Shown here piece after piece: positions 42,620-51,084 of a DNA stretch of 58,689 nt (positions are counted from its first letter, which is position 1; each line of letters begins with the position of its first letter). The notes under the pieces were generated by a model that was not told the origin of the DNA, ran no database searches, and was given only the letters and a program-made list of their open reading frames with translations. The translations under genes and the position numbers were made by a program. Source of the stretch: Bacteroidales bacterium (lineage in GTDB: Bacteria; Bacteroidota; Bacteroidia; Bacteroidales; UBA932); NCBI GenBank assembly GCA_017464245.1, contig JAFUDV010000071.1, positions 1-58,689 on the forward strand. Reading direction: 5' to 3'.

Positions 42620-43528
42620 TCAGCCGCCGATCTTGACCTTCAGCCCCGCCGCCTCTAGCTGACGGACGCAGCGGGCCTGGTCCTCCTTGGAGGGGGCGGA
42701 GAGGGAGAGGCCGGCCGGGTTGTAGGTCGTGCCCAGGCGCTCGTGCTTGCCCTTTCCGATGTCGTGGTAGGGAAGGAGGTCCACCTCTTCCGGCTGGCGG
42801 TCCAGGGAGGCGAGGAAGGCGGCGGTGGCGGCGATGTTGGCCTCGGTGGCATTGACTTCCGCGATGAGGGGGATGCGGATCCAGTAGGGATGGCCCAGGT
42901 TGGCCACCAGCCGCAGGTTCTCCAGGATGCGCTCGTTGGGGACGCCGGTGTAGCGCCGGTGCACCTCGGAGTCCATCGCTTTCAGGTCCACCAGGAACAG
43001 CTCGCAGGCGTCGGCGACGGAACGGACGACCTCCGGGGCCGCAAACAGCGTGGTGTCCACGGCGCGGTGGAAGCCCCGCCGGCCCAGATCGGCCAGCAGT
43101 TCCAGCGCATACGAAGGATGCAGCAGCGGCTCGCCGCCGCTCAGCGTGACACCTCCGCCGGAATCCTCCATGACCCCGCGCTCCTTCTCCACTTCCGCCA
43201 TCAGTTCGTCCAGCGGCCATTCGCGGCCGCAGATTTCCATGGCGAGGGCGGGGCAGGCCTCGGCGCAGCTGCCGCACACGATGCAGGGCTTCCCCGTGGG
43301 CTTGATGCCGTCCGGGGTGAGCTTGAGCGCTCCCTCCGGACAGGCCTCCACGCAGGAGGAGCAGCCGATGCATTTCACTTGTTTATAAAGCCTTTGCGCG
43401 CTGGAGGACCAGCTCTCCGGGTTGTGGCACCACACGCAGCGGAGGGGGCATCCTTTCAGGAAAAGGGTGGTCCGGATACCCGGCCCGTCGTGGATGGCGT
43501 ATCGTTTGATGTCGAATAACAAAGCCAT
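42620..43528 (-). CDS. Glycyl-radical enzyme activase, probably for HypD
   Basis: 302 residues, radical SAM activase. Near the N-terminus GPGIRTTLFLKGCPLRCVWCHNPE has the CxxxCxxC cluster motif, followed by an insert with two ferredoxin-like 4Fe-4S motifs (CIGCSSCVEACP and CIVCGSCAEACP), as in activases of non-PFL glycyl radical enzymes. VTLSGGEPLLHP binds SAM. It generates the glycyl radical on Gly774 of HypD. HypD is the only glycyl radical enzyme visible in the window, so this is the likely partner. The two genes are now separated by REP repeats, a transposase-like gene and two unrelated genes. Confidence 0.9.
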   Translation of the reverse strand: MALLFDIKRYAIHDGPGIRTTLFLKGCPLRCVWCHNPESWSSSAQRLYKQVKCIGCSSCVEACPEGALKLTPDGIKPTGKPCIVCGSCAEACPALAMEICGREWPLDELMAEVEKERGVMEDSGGGVTLSGGEPLLHPSYALELLADLGRRGFHRAVDTTLFAAPEVVRSVADACELFLVDLKAMDSEVHRRYTGVPNERILENLRLVANLGHPYWIRIPLIAEVNATEANIAATAAFLASLDRQPEEVDLLPYHDIGKGKHERLGTTYNPAGLSLSAPSKEDQARCVRQLEAAGLKVKIGG

Positions 43529-43532
43529 GTTG

Positions 43533-43582
43533 CAAAGATACGAAATAATGCCTATCTTTGGAAAACAAGAAAGCTTCTTGTT
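43533..43582. promoter_or_regulatory. Divergent promoters between the activase and S9 peptidase, with palindrome
   Basis: Minus-strand -7 box (plus text CAAAGATA, 43533-43540) serves the activase; plus-strand TATCTTTG (43553-43560) serves the peptidase operon. A perfect palindrome AACAAGAA-AGC-TTCTTGTT (43564-43582) lies at the expected start of the peptidase transcript and may be an operator or a 5' hairpin. Confidence 0.55.
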
Positions 43583-43605
43583 ACTGATCAGACACTAAGA
43601 CTATC

Positions 43606-45615
43606 ATGCATTGCCGCATTCGCGTGTTGCTCCTGAGCGCAGCCCTTCTGGCCGCTCCTTCCCTCTTTGCACACAGAGCCATTACCCTTGATGATTTCCT
43701 GAACGGGGAACGTGTATCCGGAACGGAACTTTCCCACGGCGGACACTATGTCCTGGAGCATTTCACCGTCACGGACGGCCCCAAGACCGCCTGGCACTCC
43801 CTTGTGAAGCGCCTTCCGGACGGCGCACAGCTCGCCCGGTTCGACACGGTCCGCGTGGAGTGGATGCCCCGGACGGAGGCTCTCCTCCTGCACCGGGGGG
43901 ATTCCCTCGTGAAGATTGACCCGGAAACCGGCGCGAAGACCGTCCTGGCCCGGAATCTCCCGCCGCGCAGCCGCATCACGATGGCTCCGACGGAGGACTA
44001 CCTGGTCCTGAGCCGTGTCCAGGAGGGCCCCAAGGAGGATCCGGACGTGTTCCGCATCCTGGAACCGGACGACCGGCAGCCTCTCTGGCGCGACCGCACC
44101 TATCTCGTGAAATGGGACCTCGCCACCGGGGACACCACCGTCCTCGCGAAAAGCCGCTATTCCAGCCATTTGGAGGACATCTCAGCCGATGGCGGGAAAC
44201 TCCTCGTCGCCAGCCCCCGCTCCCGGCTGGAGAAGCGTCCTACCACGGTGGAGGATGTCATCATCCTGGACCCGAAGACCGGGAAGGCCGACACCCTCCT
44301 GCACGACGCCCCTTTCCTGGAGACGATGTGCTTCTCCCCCGACGGGAAGCAGCTGCTGGTGCGCGCCTCGCCCGAGGCCTTCGACCGCATCGGCGAGCAC
44401 ATCAAGCCCGGCCAGACCTCCAGCATGATCTTCCAGGTGCTCTATAAGGTGGACGTCGCCACGGGAAAGGTCACCCCGCTGACGGACCGCATTCCCCAGT
44501 CGGTCCACGAGTTCTCCTGGTACCTGGATGACGGCCAGATCTACTTCATGGCGGAAGACCGTGATTATCAGGCGCTTTTCTCCCTGAATCCCAAGAACGG
44601 GAAGGTCTCGAAGCTGCCCGTGAAGGAAGAGATGGTCACCGGCTTCGACGTGAAGGCCGGCAAGGTCGCCTATGTGGGCGAGGGCGTCTCCAACTCCATG
44701 CGCTGCTGGCTCCTGGACGTGAAGAAGGGAAACAACACCCTCCTGGAGGACTCCTCCGCGAAGCTCCTCGAAGGCATCGAACTGGGCGAGGTCCATGACT
44801 GGAACTACACCCACAGCCGCGGCGAGACCATCTACGGCCGCTACTACCTCCCGCCGCACTTCGACCCGGCGAAGAAGTATCCGATGATCGTCAATTACTA
44901 CGGCGGCTGCTCCCCGACAGGGCGCAACTTCGAGAGCCGCTACCCGCACCATCTGTATGCCGCCCGCGGCTATGTGGTGTACATCGTCCAGCCCTCCGGG
45001 GCCACGGGCTTCGGGCAGGAGTTCGCCGCCCGGCACGTGAACACCTGGGGCGAGGGCGGAGCCGAGGACATCATCGAGGGCGTGGAGAAGTTCTGCGCGG
45101 AGCATCCCTTCGTGGACAAGGGCCGCATCGGCTGCATCGGCGCCTCTTTCGGCGGCTTCATGTCGCAGTACCTCGTGATGAAGACCGACCTGTTCGCCGC
45201 GGCGATCAGCCACGCCGGCATCTCCGACATCACCAGCTACTGGGGCGAGGGCTACTGGGGCTACTCCTACTGCGAAGTCTCCACGGCGAACAACTATCCC
45301 TGGCAGCCGGAGGCACAGAAGATGATCCTGAGCCAGAGTCCCCTTTTCAACGCTGACAAGGTCAACACCCCCATCCTCTTCCTCCACGGCATGGCCGACA
45401 CGAACGTCCCCGTGGGCGAGAGCATCCAGATGTTCACGGCCCTGAAGCTCCTGGGGAAGGAGACCGCCTTCGTCGCCGTGAAGGACCAGGACCACCACAT
45501 CCTCGATTATTCCAAGCGTCAGAAATGGCAGGACACCATTTTCGCGTGGTTCGCCAAATATCTCAAGGACGACCCGTCCCTCTGGGACGAAATGTACCCG
45601 CCTGTGGAATTGTAA
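43606..45615 (+). CDS. S9-family prolyl oligopeptidase/dipeptidyl peptidase
   Basis: 669 residues. Signal peptide (VLLLSAALLAAPSLFA). An N-terminal beta-propeller (about 40-400) is followed by an alpha/beta-hydrolase domain: CIGASFGGFMSQYLV with the catalytic Ser, LFLHGMADTNVPVGES with the Asp, and DQDHHILDY with the His. The family includes dipeptidyl peptidase IV and acylaminoacyl peptidases, many of which cleave after proline; the exact specificity is not clear here because the Glu-Glu motif of DPP IV is not evident. It is the first gene of an operon (6-nt gap to the next) with a metallopeptidase and a SusC/SusD pair. Confidence 0.9.
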   Translation: MHCRIRVLLLSAALLAAPSLFAHRAITLDDFLNGERVSGTELSHGGHYVLEHFTVTDGPKTAWHSLVKRLPDGAQLARFDTVRVEWMPRTEALLLHRGDSLVKIDPETGAKTVLARNLPPRSRITMAPTEDYLVLSRVQEGPKEDPDVFRILEPDDRQPLWRDRTYLVKWDLATGDTTVLAKSRYSSHLEDISADGGKLLVASPRSRLEKRPTTVEDVIILDPKTGKADTLLHDAPFLETMCFSPDGKQLLVRASPEAFDRIGEHIKPGQTSSMIFQVLYKVDVATGKVTPLTDRIPQSVHEFSWYLDDGQIYFMAEDRDYQALFSLNPKNGKVSKLPVKEEMVTGFDVKAGKVAYVGEGVSNSMRCWLLDVKKGNNTLLEDSSAKLLEGIELGEVHDWNYTHSRGETIYGRYYLPPHFDPAKKYPMIVNYYGGCSPTGRNFESRYPHHLYAARGYVVYIVQPSGATGFGQEFAARHVNTWGEGGAEDIIEGVEKFCAEHPFVDKGRIGCIGASFGGFMSQYLVMKTDLFAAAISHAGISDITSYWGEGYWGYSYCEVSTANNYPWQPEAQKMILSQSPLFNADKVNTPILFLHGMADTNVPVGESIQMFTALKLLGKETAFVAVKDQDHHILDYSKRQKWQDTIFAWFAKYLKDDPSLWDEMYPPVEL

Positions 45616-45627
45616 AACCCGATGATA

Positions 45628-46428
45628 ATGAAAAGATTGCTGCTTTGGGCGGCCCTGCCGCTCTTCCTCCTTGCGTCCTGCGCCGAAAAAATCCATGATC
45701 CCGGCAAGGAGAACAAGGGGAACCAGGAGCCGGATGAGATGGTCGCCGTCCAGGGCTTCTATACCCTGGAGCACGAAGGATTCAAGTTCAAGGCCCGGGA
45801 GGAAGTGTACAACACCCCGGCGGCGCAGAGTGCCATCTCGCACCTGAAGGAGGACCTGACGGAAATCAACGGCCTCATTCCCGAGGCGGCCCTGAAGGTG
45901 ATGAAGAAGAACCCGATCTGGCTGGAGAAAGACCTGACCGACGGGGCCGCCTGGTACCATGCCAACCAGGAATGGCTGGCGGAACAGTCCGTGAAGGACA
46001 GCCGCTACATGACGGCGAAATGGCACTGCGTGGAGCTGTGCAACTATGTCCATTACGTGAGCTGGTCCGACCAGAACCAGCCCTACATGGTCCTCCACGA
46101 GCTGTGCCACCTCTACCATGACCAGGCGCTCGCGGGCGGGTTCGAGAATCCCGACGTGAAGGCGGCCTACAACCACGCGATGGCGGCCGGCAAATATGTG
46201 AACACCCCGTACCGGCTGGACAAGAACACCCTCATCGACCATTACGATGACTACTACCACGCCAAGGTCTATGCCACCACCAACCAGATGGAGTACTTCT
46301 CCGAGATCTGCGAGGCCTACTGGGGCCAGAACGACTACTATCCCTTCGACTACGATGACCTGAAGGAGTACGACCCGGAAGGCTTCGCCGTGATGGAGAA
46401 GGTGTGGGGAAAACGCGCTGGAAAGTAA
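45628..46428 (+). CDS. Gluzincin-type metallopeptidase lipoprotein (HELCH)
   Basis: 266 residues from the second ATG (45628); the first ATG is 6 nt upstream. Lipobox LASC (Cys18). Zinc motif VLHELCHLYHDQAL (His157, Glu158, His161), an HDYYHAKVYA-like stretch and EYFSEICEAYWGQNDYYPF with Glu226 mark a gluzincin. The end (DYDDLKEYDPEGFAVM) parallels the lipoprotein at 34618, making them paralogues, though spacing differs. The length is small for an exported peptidase. It is between the S9 peptidase and the second susC gene, in the same operon. Confidence 0.75.
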   Translation: MKRLLLWAALPLFLLASCAEKIHDPGKENKGNQEPDEMVAVQGFYTLEHEGFKFKAREEVYNTPAAQSAISHLKEDLTEINGLIPEAALKVMKKNPIWLEKDLTDGAAWYHANQEWLAEQSVKDSRYMTAKWHCVELCNYVHYVSWSDQNQPYMVLHELCHLYHDQALAGGFENPDVKAAYNHAMAAGKYVNTPYRLDKNTLIDHYDDYYHAKVYATTNQMEYFSEICEAYWGQNDYYPFDYDDLKEYDPEGFAVMEKVWGKRAGK

Positions 46429-46464
46429 AACCCATTAACCAATAACCACTAAAACATCAAGCCA

Positions 46465-49400
46465 ATGAAAAAGATGAAAGTCTTATTCGCTGCTTTGGTA
46501 TGCCTGGTGGCCACTTTCGCCGCAACCGCGCAGAACATCGACGTGCGGGGAACGGTGAAGGACGCCTCCGGGAATCCGGTCGTGGGCGCGAGCCTGGTGC
46601 TCCGCGGCAACAACCGGGTCTATACCATGAGCGATGCCGCAGGTGCATTCCGGCTGTCGGTTCCGCAGGACGGAGCCCTCGTCGTCACGTGCCTGGGGTA
46701 TCAGGAGCAGACGGTACCCGTGAGCGGACGCCGGACCATCGACATCGTCCTTGCCGATGACTCCCAGATGCTCGACGAGACCATCGTCGTCGCGTACGGT
46801 ACCGCCTCCAAGTCCTCCTTCACCGGCTCGGCCACGGTCGTGAAGAAAGAGGACATCCAGAAGATCGCGACGTCCAACGTGACCCAGGCCCTCCAGGGCC
46901 TCAGCGCGGGCGTGCAGGTCATCAACTCCAGCGGCCAGCCGGGTGACGGCGGATCCATCAACATCCGCGGTATCGGCTCCATGAACGCCTCGAGCTCCCC
47001 GCTGTACGTGGTGGACGGCGTGGCCTATTCCGGCTACATCAACGCCATCTCCTCCAGCGACATCGAGTCCATGACCGTCCTCAAGGACGCGGCCGCGACC
47101 TCCCTGTACGGCTCCCGCGCCGCGAACGGCGTCATCGTGATCACCACGAAAAAGGGCCAGAGCGAGGACGGCAAGATCTCCTTCCGGAGCAACCTGGGCT
47201 TCGCGTCCATGGCCGTTCCGCTGCCCCGCCAGCTGGCCCCGACCGAGTATGCCTGGATGGCCTGGCAGGCCCTGTACAACGCGGCCATCGACGGTGGCAA
47301 CACCCCGGCGGAAGCCGGCGCCCTCGCCGCGAACAACCTTGCCGCCGAACTCAAGATCAACCCCTGGAACACCCGGAACATCATTGACAATACCGGCAAG
47401 CTCCTGGTCTCCGACGACGACCTCCTGTGGTACGGCGACTGGCGCGGCGAAATGCTCCAGGTCCGTCCCCGTCAGGAATACAATGTGGACCTGAGCGGCC
47501 GCAAGGGTGACACGAACTACTTCTTCTCCGGCGGCTACCTCAACGACAAGGGTATCTTCACCACCCAGCAGTTCGAGCGCATCTCCGGCCGTGCCAATGT
47601 CTCCACGCACGTGAAGAAGTGGCTGGAAGTGGGCACCAACACCTCCTTCTCGCACTCCTATACCGACGCCCCTGCCGGCGACTCCGTGGTGTGGTTCCTC
47701 CGTACGGTCCCGTCCACCTTCAACATCTGGGAGTACGACTACGCGAAGGGCGGCTATGCCACCGACGCCAACGGCCAGTACATCTACGAGTACGGCTCCG
47801 ACCGTCCCAACTGGGCCGGCTGGAACATGCTGGCCGATGCGGCCTACAACAAGTACGTCACCAACGTGGACCAGATTTCCACCCGCAACTTCGGGGAAAT
47901 CACCTTCATCCCGGGCCTGACCTTCCGCAGCACCGTGTCCATCGACTACTACATCACCAAGTACGACGGCTACGGCAGCGCCGAGCACGGCTACTCCGCC
48001 GGTGAAGGCGGCAACGCGCAGAAGTCCTACGACCGCAACGTCGCCACCACCTGGACGAACATCCTGTCCTTCAACCGCGACTTCGGCCAGCACAACGTGG
48101 GCGTGATGCTGGGCCAGGAGAGTTACAGCCGCAACGTGGCGGGCCTTTCCGCCGGGCGCAAGGGCTTCCCCTTCGGCGGCCTGTATGAACTGAGTTCCGC
48201 CGCCGAGCCGGACTATTCCACCTCCTACGTGGACAACTACCGGCTCCTGTCCTTCTTCAGCCGCCTGGAGTACAACTACGCCGACAAGTACTATGTCTCC
48301 GGGTCGGTCCGTACCGACGGCTCCTCCAAGTTCGCGCCCGTCTCCCGCTGGGGTACCTTCTGGTCCGCCGGCGCTTCCTGGCGCATCAACAACGAGGACT
48401 TCATGCGGAACCTCACCTGGATCGACAACCTCAAGCTCAAGGCCAGCTACGGCGCCGTGGGCAATGACCAGCTCTCTTCCTGGTACTGCTACCAGGGCCT
48501 GTACGCCGCCGGCTACAACGACCTCTCGAACGCGGGAGTGGTGATCTCCCGTCTCCCGAACGAGACCCTCAAGTGGGAGACCAACCTCCAGTTCAACACC
48601 GGTATCGACTTCTCCCTGTTCCGCCGTCTCACGGGTTCCATCGAGTACTTCGACCGCAAGTCCAAGGACCTGCTGTTCACCATGCCGATGGCCCTTTCGA
48701 CCGGTTTCTCCGGCATCGACCGCAACATCGGCGACGTGAAGAACTACGGCGTGGAGGCCACCCTCGACTGGGCGGTCGTGAACAAGGACCTTTTCAAGTG
48801 GAACATGAACTTCAACGCCACCCACTACCGCAACGTGATCACTTCCCTCCCGCAGAAGGAGATGAACGCGGGCGTGTTCAAGTGGCGCGAGGGCCAGAGC
48901 CGCTACGACTACTGGGGACCGGAATACGCCGGCGTGAACCCGGCCAACGGTAACGACCAGTTCTGGATGAACATCTTCGACACCGACGCCGAGGGCAAGA
49001 CCGTGGTCGTGGACCGCGTCGTCACGGAGAGCACCTCCGACATCTCCGGCGACGAGCAGAAGAAGTACCTCGGCAGCTCCATCCCAGCGGTGTTCGGCGG
49101 CTTCACCAACACCTTCCAGATCGGCGGCGTGGACCTGTCCGTCATGCTCTACTACTCGATCGGCGGCCTGATGTACGACACCGACTATTCCCAGATGGCG
49201 GCCTACCGCCAGGGCTTCCAGCTCCATCCGGACCTCTTGAACGCCTGGACGCCGGACAACACGACGGCCACCGTCCCCAGAATCAACCGCAACACGGTGG
49301 ACGTGTTCTCCACCAAGTACCTGTTCGACAACACCTTCCTCCGTCTGAGGAACGTGACGCTGGGCTACACCTTCCCGAAGCGCCTGATGAACCGGGTGGG

Positions 49401-49560
49401 CATCGACGTGCTCCGGCTCTACGTGCAGGGGGACAACCTCCTGACCTTCGGCAACGCGGCCAAGCGCGGCACCGATCCCGAGCAGAGCGTCTCCGGTACC
49501 ACGGGCAACCGCTTCCCGACCACCAAGAACGTTTCCTTCGGCGTACAGATCACTTTATAG
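46465..49560 (+). CDS. SusC/RagA-type TonB-dependent transporter
   Basis: 1031 residues, standard length. Signal peptide, carboxypeptidase-like domain (IDVRGTVKDASGNPVVGASLV), plug (SATVVKKEDIQKIATSNVTQALQGL; SSDIESMTVLKDAAATSLYGSRAANGVIVITT) and barrel ending VSFGVQITL. Unlike the first SusC it has no C-terminal extension. The start follows 36 nt after the metallopeptidase gene, with no -7 box, so it belongs to the S9 peptidase operon. No glycoside hydrolase is found in this operon. By analogy with RagAB of Porphyromonas gingivalis it may import peptides. Confidence 0.95.
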   Translation: MKKMKVLFAALVCLVATFAATAQNIDVRGTVKDASGNPVVGASLVLRGNNRVYTMSDAAGAFRLSVPQDGALVVTCLGYQEQTVPVSGRRTIDIVLADDSQMLDETIVVAYGTASKSSFTGSATVVKKEDIQKIATSNVTQALQGLSAGVQVINSSGQPGDGGSINIRGIGSMNASSSPLYVVDGVAYSGYINAISSSDIESMTVLKDAAATSLYGSRAANGVIVITTKKGQSEDGKISFRSNLGFASMAVPLPRQLAPTEYAWMAWQALYNAAIDGGNTPAEAGALAANNLAAELKINPWNTRNIIDNTGKLLVSDDDLLWYGDWRGEMLQVRPRQEYNVDLSGRKGDTNYFFSGGYLNDKGIFTTQQFERISGRANVSTHVKKWLEVGTNTSFSHSYTDAPAGDSVVWFLRTVPSTFNIWEYDYAKGGYATDANGQYIYEYGSDRPNWAGWNMLADAAYNKYVTNVDQISTRNFGEITFIPGLTFRSTVSIDYYITKYDGYGSAEHGYSAGEGGNAQKSYDRNVATTWTNILSFNRDFGQHNVGVMLGQESYSRNVAGLSAGRKGFPFGGLYELSSAAEPDYSTSYVDNYRLLSFFSRLEYNYADKYYVSGSVRTDGSSKFAPVSRWGTFWSAGASWRINNEDFMRNLTWIDNLKLKASYGAVGNDQLSSWYCYQGLYAAGYNDLSNAGVVISRLPNETLKWETNLQFNTGIDFSLFRRLTGSIEYFDRKSKDLLFTMPMALSTGFSGIDRNIGDVKNYGVEATLDWAVVNKDLFKWNMNFNATHYRNVITSLPQKEMNAGVFKWREGQSRYDYWGPEYAGVNPANGNDQFWMNIFDTDAEGKTVVVDRVVTESTSDISGDEQKKYLGSSIPAVFGGFTNTFQIGGVDLSVMLYYSIGGLMYDTDYSQMAAYRQGFQLHPDLLNAWTPDNTTATVPRINRNTVDVFSTKYLFDNTFLRLRNVTLGYTFPKRLMNRVGIDVLRLYVQGDNLLTFGNAAKRGTDPEQSVSGTTGNRFPTTKNVSFGVQITL

Positions 49561-49572
49561 GAGGAACAAAGC

Positions 49573-51081
49573 ATGAAAAAGATATTGACTTGGGCCCTTG
49601 CGGCCATCGCCGCCCTTTCTTTCGTCTCCTGCGAGGGTTTCCTGGAAACCAACCCCACGAGCTCCGTGGCCGACAACCAGGTGTTCACCTCCATCCAGGG
49701 CGCCAACGCTGCCCTGAACGGCTGCTACAACCTGCTGCATTTCAATGACGAGAACTACAACCGCGGCGACGTCTCCGGCTACATCAGCCAGATCTGCACC
49801 TTCGACACCACCGGCGAGGACATCATCGTCAACGGCGGCTGGTACGGCTACGACTACAACTACTGGGGCCACCAGAGAGGGGACATCTTCAAGACCTACA
49901 CCCTCTGGAACTACTACTATGTGCTCATCAACAACCTGAACAGCGTGATCAAGTACACGCCCGAGATCGAAGGCGCCGCCGAGGCCGACGTGAACGCGGT
50001 CGTAGGCCAGGCGCTCGTGATGCGCGGCTGGTCCTACTTCATGCTGGCCCAGCTGTTCCAGCACACCTACCAGCTGTCCTCCCCGAAGGACATGCCGGGC
50101 GTCCCCATCTACACCGAGCCCACCACGGACGAGACCGAGGGCAAGCCCCGCGGCACCATCAACGACACCTACAAGCAGGTCCTGGACGACCTGACCGCGG
50201 CGGAGACGATGCTCTCCGGTTACAGCCGCCTGGCGAAGAACCATGTGGACCAGTCCGTGTGCCAGGGCATCCTCGCCCGCGTGTACCTCGTGATGCAGAA
50301 CTGGGGCAAGGCGGCCGAATATGCGGCCAAGGCCCGCGCCTCCTATCCGCTCACGACCAACGACCAGTGGAACGCCGGCTTCAACGACATCACCACCCCG
50401 TCCTGGATGTGGGGCCTGATGCAGGACAAGGAGAACAAGCTCTACGGCAACGGCGACTACGGTCCCTTCGCCCTCTGGGCCAACTGGGTCACCCGCAACG
50501 GCGGCGACCTGTGGTCCTTCAACTGCTTCTTCCTCCCGGACGCCTTCGTGAACCTGTTCGAGGAAAGCGACATCCGTCGGCAGCAGATGTTCTTCCGCGC
50601 CGACCAGGGCAACGGCCTGTGGTGCTCGAAGAAGTTCTATGACAACCTGGACCTCACCGGTTCCTTCGTGTACATGCGCGCGGACGAGATGCTCCTCATC
50701 GAAGCCGAGGCCAAGGCCCGCGGCGGCGACCAGACGGGTGCGCTCGCCCTGCTGAACCAGCTGCAGTCCATGCGCGGAGAGACCCCGACCACCAAGACGG
50801 GCGACGCCCTTGTGGAGGACATCCTCCTGGAACGCCGCCGGGAACTCTACGGCGAGGGCTTCGGCTGGCTGGACATCGTCCGCAACTGCAAGCCGCTCGT
50901 GCGGGAAGGCAACCACGCCGATTACAGCGGCCATACGCCCATCCCGGCCAAGTCCTGGGCCTTCGTGTACCAGATCCCGCAGAGCGAGATCCTGAACAAC
51001 CCGAACATCAACGGCGAGATCTGGCCCGCCGGTGACCAGAATCCCTTCGCCCAGTATTATGACAACAAAATCCTGGAGTAA
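49573..51081 (+). CDS. SusD/RagB-family surface lipoprotein
   Basis: 502 residues, 12 nt after susC. Lipobox FVSC (Cys20). SusD signatures: GFLETNPTSSVADNQVFTSIQGANAALNGCYNLL, AVVGQALVMRGWSYFMLAQLF and the C-terminal RADEMLLIEAEAKARGG with LLERRRELYGEGFGWLDIVR. It pairs with the SusC at 46465 as lid and substrate-binding protein. Confidence 0.95.
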   Translation: MKKILTWALAAIAALSFVSCEGFLETNPTSSVADNQVFTSIQGANAALNGCYNLLHFNDENYNRGDVSGYISQICTFDTTGEDIIVNGGWYGYDYNYWGHQRGDIFKTYTLWNYYYVLINNLNSVIKYTPEIEGAAEADVNAVVGQALVMRGWSYFMLAQLFQHTYQLSSPKDMPGVPIYTEPTTDETEGKPRGTINDTYKQVLDDLTAAETMLSGYSRLAKNHVDQSVCQGILARVYLVMQNWGKAAEYAAKARASYPLTTNDQWNAGFNDITTPSWMWGLMQDKENKLYGNGDYGPFALWANWVTRNGGDLWSFNCFFLPDAFVNLFEESDIRRQQMFFRADQGNGLWCSKKFYDNLDLTGSFVYMRADEMLLIEAEAKARGGDQTGALALLNQLQSMRGETPTTKTGDALVEDILLERRRELYGEGFGWLDIVRNCKPLVREGNHADYSGHTPIPAKSWAFVYQIPQSEILNNPNINGEIWPAGDQNPFAQYYDNKILE

Positions 51082-51084
51082 GCC

